Below are positions 43,336 to 52,930 of a stretch of 64,000 nt of DNA, in pieces. Within the stretch, counting starts at the first letter, position 1; the number at the start of each line of letters is the position of its first letter. Origin of the DNA: CAVZTA01 sp963778025 (GTDB taxonomy: Bacteria; Chloroflexota; Limnocylindria; Limnocylindrales; CSP1-4); the NCBI GenBank assembly GCA_963778025.1, contig CAVZTA010000005.1, forward strand, positions 124,001-188,000. Direction: 5' to 3'. Under the pieces are notes generated by a model that was given only the letters and a program-made list of their open reading frames with translations, was not told where the DNA came from and searched no databases. The position numbers were made by a program, and so were the translations under genes.

Positions 43336-44793
43336 CTACGGCCAGCCGAGATCCTTGAGGGCCGCGAGGAGCTGCGCGTCCTTCGAGGCCTGGAGGCCCG
43401 CCCCGCCGAGGTCGCGGAGCTCGCGTGGCGAGATCGGCTCGACGCCCTCCGCGAGGCTGACGGTCTGGTCGGGCGTCAGGCCCTCGTGCCACAGCGCGCG
43501 ACCCGACGGCGTCAGCCAGCGCTGCACCCCGATCTCGAGCGCGCTGCCGTCCTTCAGGCCGAACCGGTTGAGCACGGTCCCGGTGCCGAACGTCTTCTCG
43601 CCGACGACCTTGACATCACGCTGCTCCTGGATCGCCGAGGCGACGATCTCGGCAGCGCTCGCGGTCGATCGGTCGACCAGGATCGTCAGCGGCAGGTCGC
43701 GCGCCTCGCCGTCGCCACGCACCTTCGACGGCGTGCGATTCCCGTCCGCGTCCTCGGTGATGAACACGTCGCCCGAGCCGAGGAACTGGCTGGCGACACC
43801 GATCGCCTGGTCCACGAACCCGCCCGGGTTCCCGCGCAGGTCGAGCACGAGGCTCTTCGCGCCGGCGGCCTTCGCTTCCTTGAGCGCGTTCATGAGCTTC
43901 TCGATCGCGCCGTTCGAGAACTGGTAGAGACGGACGTCGGCGATCGTCGAATCGGGGACCATCGCCCAGTCGACGACCGGGATGGTCACGTTCGCGCGGG
44001 TCAGCGTCACATCGCGGGGTCCGGGCGGGCCGGCCGGGTCGATCGTGAGCTTGACGGTCGTGCCCGCGGCGCCACGGATGCTGGCCGCCACGTCGCCCAC
44101 GGTGTCGGTCACGATCGTGACGCCATCCACCGCGGTGATCTCGTCGCCCACCCCGAGGCCCGCCTTGTCGGCCGGGCTGTCGGGGAACACGCCCTCGATG
44201 CGAAGGCCGTTGTCGCTCTCGTCGACGATGGTCCCGATGCCCACGTACTCGCCGGACAGGCTCGCTTCGGCGTCCTTGACCGCGTCGGGCGTGAGGAACG
44301 TCGTGTGCCCCTCGTCACCCACGGCTTCGGTCATCCCGTTGATGGCGGCATGCGCCAGCGACTGGTCGTCGAGGTCGGACGCGCCGACGTACTCCTTGTG
44401 GAGGAGGTCCCACGATTCGCGGATGAGCGCGAACGCATCGTCGCCGGTCGGCTTCTGCGACGGATCCGCGCTGCCGGCGGGCACCGGCGTCGGGGCGCCC
44501 GCCGTGACCCCGCTCAGGTCGAGCGAGCCAACGGCGGTGAGCCCACGGTCGACGAAGATCCCGACGGCGAAGGCGAACAGCGCCACCATCACGAGCACCG
44601 GCGAGCCGAACCGGCGACCGTCGCGCCGCGGTTCGGCCGGCGAGACCGACGCGAGCGGCGCGACGGGCACGGCGACGCCGGTCACGTCGACCGGGGTGGT
44701 GAACGGATCGGCCGCCGCGTCGGGCGTCGTGGGCGGCGTGACGACCGGCTCGACCGGAGCCGGCTCGGTGGGATCGGGAGGCGGGAGGGTCAT
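43336..44793 (-). CDS. S41 family C-terminal-processing-like peptidase
   Basis: 485 aa. Pro-rich cytosolic N-terminus (1-55), one transmembrane anchor (64-82), PDZ domain (~175-255, GEYVGIGTIVDESDNGLRIE) and S41 core. Catalytic Ser379 in STASAAEI. The lysine expected 25 residues later (FGKG in CtpA/Prc) is Thr404 in KTFGTGTV; Lys400 is next to it. Relatives cleave C-termini of exported proteins. Located between coxD and coxE but separated from both by >160 bp, so it may simply be an independent gene. Start ATG 44793. Confidence 0.85.
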   Translation of the reverse strand: MTLPPPDPTEPAPVEPVVTPPTTPDAAADPFTTPVDVTGVAVPVAPLASVSPAEPRRDGRRFGSPVLVMVALFAFAVGIFVDRGLTAVGSLDLSGVTAGAPTPVPAGSADPSQKPTGDDAFALIRESWDLLHKEYVGASDLDDQSLAHAAINGMTEAVGDEGHTTFLTPDAVKDAEASLSGEYVGIGTIVDESDNGLRIEGVFPDSPADKAGLGVGDEITAVDGVTIVTDTVGDVAASIRGAAGTTVKLTIDPAGPPGPRDVTLTRANVTIPVVDWAMVPDSTIADVRLYQFSNGAIEKLMNALKEAKAAGAKSLVLDLRGNPGGFVDQAIGVASQFLGSGDVFITEDADGNRTPSKVRGDGEARDLPLTILVDRSTASAAEIVASAIQEQRDVKVVGEKTFGTGTVLNRFGLKDGSALEIGVQRWLTPSGRALWHEGLTPDQTVSLAEGVEPISPRELRDLGGAGLQASKDAQLLAALKDLGWP

Positions 44794-44957
44794 CGTCGGG
44801 TCACCGGAGCGATCGTAGGCAGGAGCGGCGGGCGTGCGACCGTCGCGCACGAGGGATCATCGGCCCATCTTCGTCGACGACGCGTGTGGACGCGATTGCG
44901 GCGTGATGAAGGTTCGTCGGCCCCGTCTCGGCGGACTCCCAGCCTCCACACAGCCGA

Positions 44958-45872
44958 TCAGACGCGGGCGGCCGCCTCGGCCAGGTAGCGGCGGGCGGTG
45001 TCGCCACGGACCTGCCGGATGTCCTCCTCGTACTTGAGGACGACGCCCAGCGTCTCGTCGACCATGTCGGGCGCGAGGTCCCGGGCGCCCAGTGACAGCA
45101 GCGCGGCCGCCCAGTCGAGCGTCTCGGCGACGCCCGGCACCTTGGTCAGATCCGCCTCGCGCAGCCGGTGCACGAACGTCACGACGTCGCGCGCCAGGCG
45201 CTCCGGCGCCGCCGGCACCTTGGCGAGGACGATCTCGAATTCCTTCTGGGCCGACGGGTAGTCGATCCAGTGGTACAGGCAGCGGCGCTTCAACGCGTCG
45301 TGCACCTCGCGCGTCCGGTTCGAGGTGAGGACCACGCGTGGCTCGCGCTCCGCCTTGATCGTCCCGATCTCGGGCACCGTCACCTGGAAGTCGGACAGGA
45401 TCTCCAGCAGGTACGCCTCGAACTCCTCGTCGGCGCGGTCGATCTCGTCGATGAGCAGGACCGGCGCGACGCCATCGGTCGCCTCGAGGGCTCGCAGCAG
45501 CGGCCGCTTCAGCAGGAACTCCGAGCCGAAGATGTCGTGCGCGCTCGCATGCCCGATCTCGCCGCGCGCCTCCATCAGCCGGATCTCCAGCATCTGGCGC
45601 GGGTAGTTCCACTCGTAGACCGCGGTGTTGACGTCCAGGCCCTCGTAGCACTGGAGCCGGATGAGCCGGGCGCCGAGGGACGCCGCGAGCACCTTCGCGA
45701 GCTCGGTCTTGCCGACGCCGGCCTCACCTTCGAGCAGCAGCGGCCGGCGCAGCTCGAGGGCCAGGAACGTGGTCGTGGCGAGCGAGCGATCGGCGATGTA
45801 GCCGTGGCTCCGGAACTCGTCCTGGAGGCCCTCGATCGAGCGGGTCGAGGCGGGTCGGTCGTCGTCGGTCAT
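44958..45872 (-). CDS. coxD: MoxR-type AAA+ ATPase, CoxD-like
   Basis: 304 aa. Walker A GEAGVGKT (49-56), Walker B VLLIDEID (138-145), sensor VVLTSNRTREVHDALKRRC and IRLQCYEGLDVNTAVYEWNY are those of MoxR/CoxD. CoxD is proposed to partially unfold apo-CoxL so that sulfur and copper can be added to the Mo site. With coxE one gene away the assignment is reasonable, though MoxR ATPases have many roles. Complete, ATG at 45872. Confidence 0.85.
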   Translation of the reverse strand: MTDDDRPASTRSIEGLQDEFRSHGYIADRSLATTTFLALELRRPLLLEGEAGVGKTELAKVLAASLGARLIRLQCYEGLDVNTAVYEWNYPRQMLEIRLMEARGEIGHASAHDIFGSEFLLKRPLLRALEATDGVAPVLLIDEIDRADEEFEAYLLEILSDFQVTVPEIGTIKAEREPRVVLTSNRTREVHDALKRRCLYHWIDYPSAQKEFEIVLAKVPAAPERLARDVVTFVHRLREADLTKVPGVAETLDWAAALLSLGARDLAPDMVDETLGVVLKYEEDIRQVRGDTARRYLAEAAARV

Positions 45873-45920
45873 CGGCGGGGATGCTATCCGAGCCGGTGGC
45901 GTGGCGTGGCCGGCTGCTCC

Positions 45921-48316
45921 CTAGCCCGCGACGACCGTCTCCTCGGTCGGGAGCGCGACCGCCATCATCGCCTCGCGGATCGCCCCCTCGAGGTCGAGCG
46001 ATCGGCCCGCCGCTCGTGCGGCCGCCCAGGCATCCTCGCCCATCGCATCGCGCGCGCCCGCGCACGCCCGCGCCAGCAACCGCTCGTCGGCGGGCATCCG
46101 CACGTAGCCCGTGACCTCGCGGTCGATGTCCGTCGCGCCGATCAGGCGCGCCGCGCCAGGCCCGTCACCGCGCGCCGCGAGGTATGCGGCCGCCGCATCC
46201 AGCGCCAGCGTGACGATGAGCCGCACCTTGAGGGTCGAGGTCAGACGCAGCGCCTCGTCGAGCTGTGGCCGTGCCGCGTCGAGGTCCCCGGCCGCACACG
46301 CGACCCTGGCGAGGTCCGTCAGCGCGTAGCCGACCTCGGGGCGATCGTTCAGCTCGCGGGCCATCGCGAGTGCCTGCTCCAGCTGCTCCCGAGCCGGAAC
46401 GAGGTCGCCACGATCGAGGTCGGCGAGCGCCGCGTTGTGCACGCCGACCGACAGGCGTTGCTTGTCGCCGGTGCGCCGCCAGATGGAGACGGCGTCGGCG
46501 AACAGGGCCGCCGCACGATCGGTGTCGCCGGCGTCCCGCTCCACCAACCCCAGGTTCGTCAGCGCGATGGCGATGGCGTTCTCGTTCCCCTGCTCCACCT
46601 TGAGCGCGAGGCTCTCCTCGAACACCGTGCGGGCCTGGTCGAGGTCGCCGCGGAAGTGGAGGATCCCGCCCATCGCATTGAGCGACACGGCGATGCGCCC
46701 CGCGTCGCCGATGCGCCGCCGGATCTCCAGCCCCTCCGCGATGTACGCCTGGGCGTCGTCGAGATTCCCCGCGCCATAGCCGTTGGTGCCCAGCCAGGTG
46801 AGGGTCGCGGCGATCGCTTCCTGGTCGCCATCGTCCCGCGCCAGCTGGAGCGCCTCCTCCAGCAGCCCATGGGCGAACGCGTAGTCGCCCTGGTAGCTGG
46901 CCAGCAACCCGGCTCCGCCCAGCGCCTTGCGACGATGCATCGGCTTGCCGCCCTCGATGGCGATCGCGGCCTGGAGCCGCATCCGACCTTCGGTGTGATG
47001 GCCGCGTGTGCGCCAGAAGTCGGACAGGGCGCCGGCGAGCCTGACGGCGAACGCGCCGTCCTCGCGGTCGATCGCCCAGTCGAGCGCCGCCCGCAGGTCG
47101 TCGTGGCACTGCTCCAGCCGGTCGAGCGCCTGGGTCTCGCGTTCTGTCGGCAGCTCGGCCTCGGCGGCCTCCGCGACCGACAGGAAGTGATACGCGTGCG
47201 CCCAGTGCATGGCGAGCGCCTCGCCGCTGTCCTCCAGCCGTTCGAGTGCGTCGGCGCGGACCGTCCGCAGCATCGAGTAGCGGGACGGCCGTCCGCCGCT
47301 GCCGCCGGCGCGGCGCAGGAGAGACGCCTCCACGAGGGCCTTGAGGCCATCCTCGACGGGCATGCCGATCGGGGCGAGGCCGCGCCGCTCGCCGCCCTCG
47401 AGGATCGCGGTCGCCGTGTCGAGGTGGAACGGGGCGGCGATGACGGCCAGGCGACGCCGCATCCGCGCGACATCCTCGGGGAGGAGCTCCACGCTCCGGT
47501 CCATCGTCGCCCGCAGGCTCCGCTGTCGCGTCTGACCGCTGGGATCGGTGGCGTCGAGGCTCGAGATCGACTCGGACAGACGGTCCAGGAGCTGATGCGG
47601 ATCGATCACGCGGCACGACGCGGCGGCGAGCTCGATCGCCAGCGGCAGCCCGTCGAGGGCGCGGCAGATCGACGGCGATCGCGCCGAGCGTCGGGCCGGT
47701 GGCCTCGAGATCGGGCCGCACGCGGGTCAGCCGATCGACGAACAGCGTGACCGCGGGGCTGCGCTCGATGGCCTCGGGTGTCGCGTCCTCCGCCGGCAGC
47801 GCGAGCGGGTCGAGCATGACCGTCCGCTCGTTGCGGATGCCCAGGGGCGTGCGACCCGTGGCGAGGATCGTGAGCGTCGGGCAGCGCTCCAGCAAGCGCC
47901 GGCAGGAACGCGACCGCCGATGCGACGCGGTCGACCGGGTCGAGCACCGCCAGCGTGCGGCCCTCTGCGAGCGCCTCGTGCAGTCGGTCGATGATGTCGG
48001 CGCCCTGCCCCTCGCCGACGCCCATCGCGGCGGCCATCTCGGGCAGCAGGAGCTCCGGGTCGTCGACGGGATCGAGGTCGACCCACAGGATCCGGCCCTC
48101 GAACGGGTCGGCGAGCCCGCGGGCGACATGGCGGGCCAGGCGCGTCTTGCCCACCCCGCCGGTGCCCACGATCGTGATCAGCCGATGGGTGCTGCCCTCG
48201 ACCAGCGCGCCGAGCGTGGACACCTCACGGTCCCGACCGACCATCGGCGTCGGCATCGCCGCCGGGAACACGGCGGGCCAGCGCGGGACGGTGGGGCGGG
48301 TCGCGGTCTGGGTCAA
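45921..48316 (-). CDS. STAND-type NTPase with TPR-like repeats, copy 1, two frameshifts
   Basis: ~798 aa when repaired. Domain order: short Pro-rich start, MVGRDREVSTLGALV, P-loop GTGGVGKTRLARHVA (51-65), RTLAVLDPVDRV (Walker B region, Asp only), winged-helix SLRATMDRSVELLPEDVARM, then ~450 residues of helical pairs, e.g. ALTNLGLVERDAGDTDRAAA and IAVSLNAMGGILHFRGDLDQ. This is the COG3903/AfsR-like architecture but without a BTAD, OmpR or LuxR DNA-binding domain. Shifts near 47895 and 47668. It starts TTG, overlapping the stop of copy 2 (TTGA). Role unknown; signal-dependent regulation by oligomerisation is typical of STAND proteins. Confidence 0.8.
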
Positions 48317-50763
48317 CGTGGCTCACCGATGGCGGAGCGTCGGGGCGACGATATCGGGGCGACGACCCGGGAACCAACGGTCGGGGCGGCCACGATCGGC
48401 TCGGCGGGCTTCGCCACGAGCGCGGTCGCCGACGCGATCGCGGGGTCGAGCAGCAGCTCAGCGCCTGCGGCGGCCGCCTCGTCCCAGGCCACACGGTCGA
48501 CAGCGGCCCTGGCCGGCGCCGTCGCCGCATCGAGCAGCCGTGCGTCCGCGGGCATCCGGACGAACGCGATCCGTGCCCGGTCGGCATCGGCCGCGCCGAC
48601 CATCCGTGCGGCATCGAGCGGCCGGCCCGTCCCGGCGAGCCAGATGACGGTCGACTCGAGGGCCAGGCACACGACGACGCCGATCTTCACGAGCCCGATC
48701 AGTCGCCACGCCTCGATCAGCGCGTCGTGCGCTCGTTCCCAGCGTCCGGCCGCGCACTCCACCCGGGCGAGATCGGTCAGGATCGACGCCATCTCGGGTC
48801 GGTCTTCGAACTCGCGGGCCGTCACGAGCGCCGCCTGGAGCCCGCGGCGGGCCGCCATGAGGTCGCCGCGGTCGAGGGCCACGAGGGCGGCGTTGTAGCG
48901 ACCCACAGACAGTCGCTGCCGGTCGCGCGTGCGCTGCCAGATCGCGATCGCGTCGGCGAACAGGTCGGCCGCTCGATCGGTGCTCCCGGCGTCGCGCTCG
49001 ACCCGCCCGAGGTTCGTGATGGCCATCGCGACGTCGCTCTCGTTGCCCCGCGCACGCTTGAGCGCGAGGCTCTCCTCGAACATCTCACGCGCGCCGTCGA
49101 AGTCGCCGCGGAAATGGAGGATCCCGCCCATCGCGTCCAGCGAGGCGGCGATCGGACCCGTATCGCCGAGCCGGCGACGGATCGCGAGGCCCTCGGCGAT
49201 GTACACCTTCGAGTCGTCGAGATGGGCCGCCCACTGGCCGTTCATCCCGAGCCACGTCAGCGTCGACGCGGTGCCCTCGTCGTCGCCGGCGGCGCGAGCG
49301 ATGGCGAGCGCCTCGAAGAGCAGGTTGTCGGCCTGCGTGTAGTCACCCTGGTACGAGGCGAGCACGGCGGCGCCGACGAGCGCCTTCTGACGTGCGGCGG
49401 GCTTGCCGCCGCCCGCCGCGAGCGCGCTCTGCAGCCGGATCCGACCCTCGCTGTGATGGCCGCGGACCCGCCAGAACTCGACCAGGGCGCCAGCGAGCCG
49501 CGACGCGAAGCCTCCGTCATCGCGGCCGAGCGCCCAGTCGAGCGCCGCGCGCAGGTCGTCATGCGCGCGCTCCAACCGGTCGAGCGCCTCCGGCCCGCGT
49601 TCGGTCGGCAGCTCGGCATCGGCGGCCTCGGCGAGCGCGACGAAGTGGTACGCATGCGCCCAACGCATCGCGACGAGCTCGCCGCTCCGCTCGAGGCGTG
49701 CCGTGGCATCCGCACGGATGGTGCGGAGCATCGAATACCGCGGCCGGTCGCGACGGCCGACGCGCCGAAGCAGCGACGCATCCACGAGCGTATCCAGGCC
49801 CTCTTCGACACCGATCCCGAGCGGGGCGAGCCCGCGTCGCTCGCCGCCCTCGAGGACGGCTTCCACCGTGTCGCGCTGGAACGGTCCGGCGATCACCGAG
49901 ACGCGGCGCAGCATCCGCGCCACCGGCTCGGACAGGAGCTCGACGGTCCGATCCATCATCGCCCGGAGGCTGTTGTGGCGATTCGAGGCCACGGGATCCG
50001 CCGCCTCGAGCGCGTCGATCGACTCCGACAGTCGGTAGAGGAGCTGGCGCGGGTCGACGACCCGGCAGGCCGCCGCGGCGAGCTCGATCGCGAGCGGCAG
50101 CCCGTCGAGGGCACGGACGATGTCCGCGATGACCGTGAGGGTCGAGCCGCTCGGCTCGATGTCGGGTCGGACCAGCGCGAGCCGATCGATGAACAGCGCG
50201 ACGGCCGGTGCCGCGGCGATGACGTCGGCGGCCCCACGCGGGTCGGCGACGGCCAGCGGTTCGAGCGCGACCACCGTCTCCTCGCGCACCCCGATCGGGG
50301 CGCGGCCCGTCGCCAGGATGGTCAGCCCCGGCGTTCGGCGGAGCAGCTCGGGCAGCAGCGCGACACCGGACGCCACGCGGTCGACGGGGTCGAAGACGAC
50401 GAGGGATCGGCCGTCGCCCAGCAGCGCGGCGACCCGTTCCAGGACGTCCGACCCCTGTCCCTCCCCGATGCCCATGAACGCGGCCAGCTCGGGCAGCAGG
50501 AGGCTCGGATCGTCGAGCGGATCGAGGTCGATCCACGCGATCCGTCCGTCGAAGGCCTGCACGAGGTCGCGGACGACATGCCGCGCGAGCCTCGTCTTGC
50601 CGACGCCGCCCGGTCCGACGAGCGTGACCAGCCGCGCACCGGCGGCGATCAGTCCCTCGATGGTCTGGAGCTCACGGTCGCGGCCGACCATCCGCGTCGG
50701 CAGGGCCGCGGGGAAGGCGGCGGGCCAGCGGGGCGTGACGGTCCGTTCGGCGGTCTCGGTCAA
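48313..50763 (-). CDS. STAND-type NTPase with TPR-like repeats, copy 2
   Basis: 816 aa, intact. P-loop GPGGVGKTRLARHV (50-63), LVVFDPVDRV (121-130), LTILATGRAPIGV (sensor 1 region), then a winged-helix SLRAMMDRTVELLSEPVARM and long TPR-like C-terminus. It aligns with copy 1 along the whole length (roughly half identical by eye). The TTG at 50763 is chosen because copy 1 starts at the same aligned position, also TTG, with the same Thr-x-Thr-Ala beginning. No effector domain (nuclease, protease, TM) is visible. Its end is coupled to copy 1. Confidence 0.8.
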   Translation of the reverse strand: MTETAERTVTPRWPAAFPAALPTRMVGRDRELQTIEGLIAAGARLVTLVGPGGVGKTRLARHVVRDLVQAFDGRIAWIDLDPLDDPSLLLPELAAFMGIGEGQGSDVLERVAALLGDGRSLVVFDPVDRVASGVALLPELLRRTPGLTILATGRAPIGVREETVVALEPLAVADPRGAADVIAAAPAVALFIDRLALVRPDIEPSGSTLTVIADIVRALDGLPLAIELAAAACRVVDPRQLLYRLSESIDALEAADPVASNRHNSLRAMMDRTVELLSEPVARMLRRVSVIAGPFQRDTVEAVLEGGERRGLAPLGIGVEEGLDTLVDASLLRRVGRRDRPRYSMLRTIRADATARLERSGELVAMRWAHAYHFVALAEAADAELPTERGPEALDRLERAHDDLRAALDWALGRDDGGFASRLAGALVEFWRVRGHHSEGRIRLQSALAAGGGKPAARQKALVGAAVLASYQGDYTQADNLLFEALAIARAAGDDEGTASTLTWLGMNGQWAAHLDDSKVYIAEGLAIRRRLGDTGPIAASLDAMGGILHFRGDFDGAREMFEESLALKRARGNESDVAMAITNLGRVERDAGSTDRAADLFADAIAIWQRTRDRQRLSVGRYNAALVALDRGDLMAARRGLQAALVTAREFEDRPEMASILTDLARVECAAGRWERAHDALIEAWRLIGLVKIGVVVCLALESTVIWLAGTGRPLDAARMVGAADADRARIAFVRMPADARLLDAATAPARAAVDRVAWDEAAAAGAELLLDPAIASATALVAKPAEPIVAAPTVGSRVVAPISSPRRSAIGEPR

Positions 50764-50986
50764 GCGGGCGGCGTCCCAGGGTTCGGGCGGATCGGGGTGT
50801 TCGGATCGGGTCGGGCGGTGGGTGACGGGTCCGCCGGGATGGTACCGGCGAACCGTCGAGAGGCGCCTCGAGTCGGCTTGACGCTCGGCCTCATCGTCCT
50901 CTCGGGGCCCGTGAGCGATCCTGGTGCTGCGGTCCGGCCTCGGCGGCGCACCGAGGGCGCCGCGATCGCGCTGCGAACCCCGGGGT
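50764..50986. other. 223-bp gap upstream of the STAND pair
   Basis: It contains iterated GGTTCGGGCGGATCGGGGTG and GTTCGGATCGGGTCGGGCGG, a G-rich simple-sequence stretch on the plus strand (50775-50822). TACCAT on the minus strand near 50849 could be a -10. No gene seen. Confidence 0.35.
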
Positions 50987-52042
50987 TCAGCCGTCCGGCG
51001 CTTCCAGGTCGCGGGCGTAGGACGGGAAGCGGAAGCGCATCTCGCGGGTGAGGATGCCGCCGTGACCCAGACGGGACACCGTCGTGAGCGACGGCGGCTC
51101 ACCCGTGAGCAACCTCGGGAGCAGCAGGTCGGCGGCGGTCGCCTTGGAGTAGGCGCCGCAGGTCGGCAGGCCGAGCACGGCCGTCCGGCCCACCCGCCCC
51201 AGCCACAGCATCGAGCCCGGGTGCGCCGGGACACCCCGTCGCACGAGTCGCCCGCGCACCCGCGGCAACGCCACGAAGAACGGATCCCCGGGATCGGTCG
51301 ACCGGCCGCCGGCCGTGAGGACGACATCGACCGCATCCGGACCGCGTGTCAGCGACGCCAGGGCGGTCTCGACCGGCTCATCCGCATCGGCGACGTACTC
51401 GATGCGGACCAGCGACGAGCCGAGCGCCTCCACCTTGTCCCGGACCGACCGCTCGAAGCGTGCCCGGTCGGCGGCCCGCAGCGACTCCTTCACGATGACC
51501 CCGACCCGCATCGGCACGAACGGCGCGACCCAGACCAGCGGCCGCCGTCCGAAGCCGGCGACACGCTCGCCCGCCTCGACCACCGACGCTGGGACGACGT
51601 GCGGTGCCACCTTCACCGACGCGACGAGCTGGCCGGCCCGCACGACGGAGCCATCGAGCGCCGTGAACACCTCCAGCGGGTCGATCCGGTCCAGCCGCTC
51701 GACCTCGGCGACACGCACGTGGAGCACGCCGTCGACCGCGGCGTGAAGGTCGACCCGCGACTCGGACGGCCCCCGACGTTCCAGCCCGGGGCCCGCGACC
51801 GCCGCGGCCAGCCGCAGCCCCGCCTCATCCTCGTGGAGGTCGCCGGCCTCCGGGACGATCAGCGTGAGCGCCTCGACGCCGACATCGGCAGGCGAGGCCG
51901 AACCGAGCACGGCCAGGTCGGCCGCCGACAGCACCCGGCCTTTCGACCAGCGCTCGCCACGGATCCGCAGGTCGCGCGCGATCACGGCGCCCGCGAGGTC
52001 GGCCCCCGGTGGCTGGCCGAGGACGAGTCGCTCGACGCGCAA
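50987..52042 (-). CDS. Molybdopterin-binding (MoaB/MogA-like domain) protein of the form II operon
   Basis: 351 aa. VDVVLTAGGRSTDPGDPFFV, VRRGVPAHPGSMLWLGRVG and VLGLPTCGAYSKATAADLLL are the substrate loops of a MoCF-biosynthesis domain (as in MogA, MoeA and CinA). The N-terminal part recalls MoeA-related proteins. It probably acts in molybdopterin adenylylation or Mo insertion, for the cox2 enzyme upstream. TTG start at 52042, 43 bp after coxM2; weak ribosome site. Confidence 0.8.
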   Translation of the reverse strand: MRVERLVLGQPPGADLAGAVIARDLRIRGERWSKGRVLSAADLAVLGSASPADVGVEALTLIVPEAGDLHEDEAGLRLAAAVAGPGLERRGPSESRVDLHAAVDGVLHVRVAEVERLDRIDPLEVFTALDGSVVRAGQLVASVKVAPHVVPASVVEAGERVAGFGRRPLVWVAPFVPMRVGVIVKESLRAADRARFERSVRDKVEALGSSLVRIEYVADADEPVETALASLTRGPDAVDVVLTAGGRSTDPGDPFFVALPRVRGRLVRRGVPAHPGSMLWLGRVGRTAVLGLPTCGAYSKATAADLLLPRLLTGEPPSLTTVSRLGHGGILTREMRFRFPSYARDLEAPDG

Positions 52043-52084
52043 GGATCGCGAGGCGGGCGACGCGACGTTGAGTCGGCGGCGGCG

Positions 52085-52930
52085 CTAGGCCGCGCGCGCG
52101 AGCGCCGCTTCGATCGCCCGACGGGTATAGACGACCGCCATCGCCGCTCGATACGTGCCGTCCGCGTGGATGTCGGACAGCGCCTCGGCGTCGTCATTGA
52201 CGTGTGCAGCGGCCGCCGCGATCGCCGATGCCGAGCCATCCGAGCCCAGCAGCGCCGATTCGACCGTGTCCGCCCGGAAGGCGTGCTCGTGGAGCCCGGT
52301 CACGCCGACGCGGATGTGCGAGATCGATCCACCGCTCCGCCCGACGACCGCGGCGACGCCCACGATCGCGTACCCGGATGCCGGCTGGGCCAGCTTCGCG
52401 TACCCGCCGCCGACGCCGGCCGGCAGCGGCCCGCGCTTGAGATTCACAAGGAGCTCGTCGCCCTCCATCGCGGTCTCGAACGGACCCTTGAAGAACTCGT
52501 CCAGCGACACCGTCCGCTCGCCACGCGACGACCGCAGGACCGCCGAATAGCCGAGCGCGATGGCGATGGCCGGGACGTCGGACGCCGGGTCGGCGTGGCT
52601 GATCGAGCCGCCGACCGTCCCACGGTTCCGGACCTGGACATCGCCGATCTGCTGCATCGCCTCCCGCGCCCAGTCGAGCTGGGTGGATTCGATGATCTCG
52701 GCGTAGGTCGTGAGCGGCCCCATCTCCACGCTGCCATCGGGCAGGTAGTTCGTGCCGCGGAGCTCGTCGAGCCCCGCGATGTCGATGAGGGTGTCCACCG
52801 ACGCCACCCGCAGCTTGAGGAGCGGCAGGAGGCTGTGGCCACCGGCCAGGATCTTGCCCCCGGCCGCCATCTTGGCGAGGGCGTCGTCGACGCTGGTCGC
52901 CCGGTCGTACTCGAACGAGGCGGGGATCAT
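52085..52930 (-). CDS. CO-dehydrogenase-like medium (FAD) subunit, form II operon
   Basis: 281 aa. FAD loops AGGHS (29-33) and TVGGS (105-109); QIGDVQVRNRG precedes the second. Start overlaps the stop of the large-subunit gene (ATGA). Third gene in an S-L-M order. The substrate of the complex is defined by the large subunit and is unsettled for form II. Confidence 0.9.
   Translation of the reverse strand: MIPASFEYDRATSVDDALAKMAAGGKILAGGHSLLPLLKLRVASVDTLIDIAGLDELRGTNYLPDGSVEMGPLTTYAEIIESTQLDWAREAMQQIGDVQVRNRGTVGGSISHADPASDVPAIAIALGYSAVLRSSRGERTVSLDEFFKGPFETAMEGDELLVNLKRGPLPAGVGGGYAKLAQPASGYAIVGVAAVVGRSGGSISHIRVGVTGLHEHAFRADTVESALLGSDGSASAIAAAAAHVNDDAEALSDIHADGTYRAAMAVVYTRRAIEAALARAA

Noticed and set aside
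45921..50763. Antiphage (Avs-like) defence system
   Set aside because: No effector domain, no adjacent nuclease, protease or mobile genes, and the neighbours are metabolic. A regulatory role is at least as likely.
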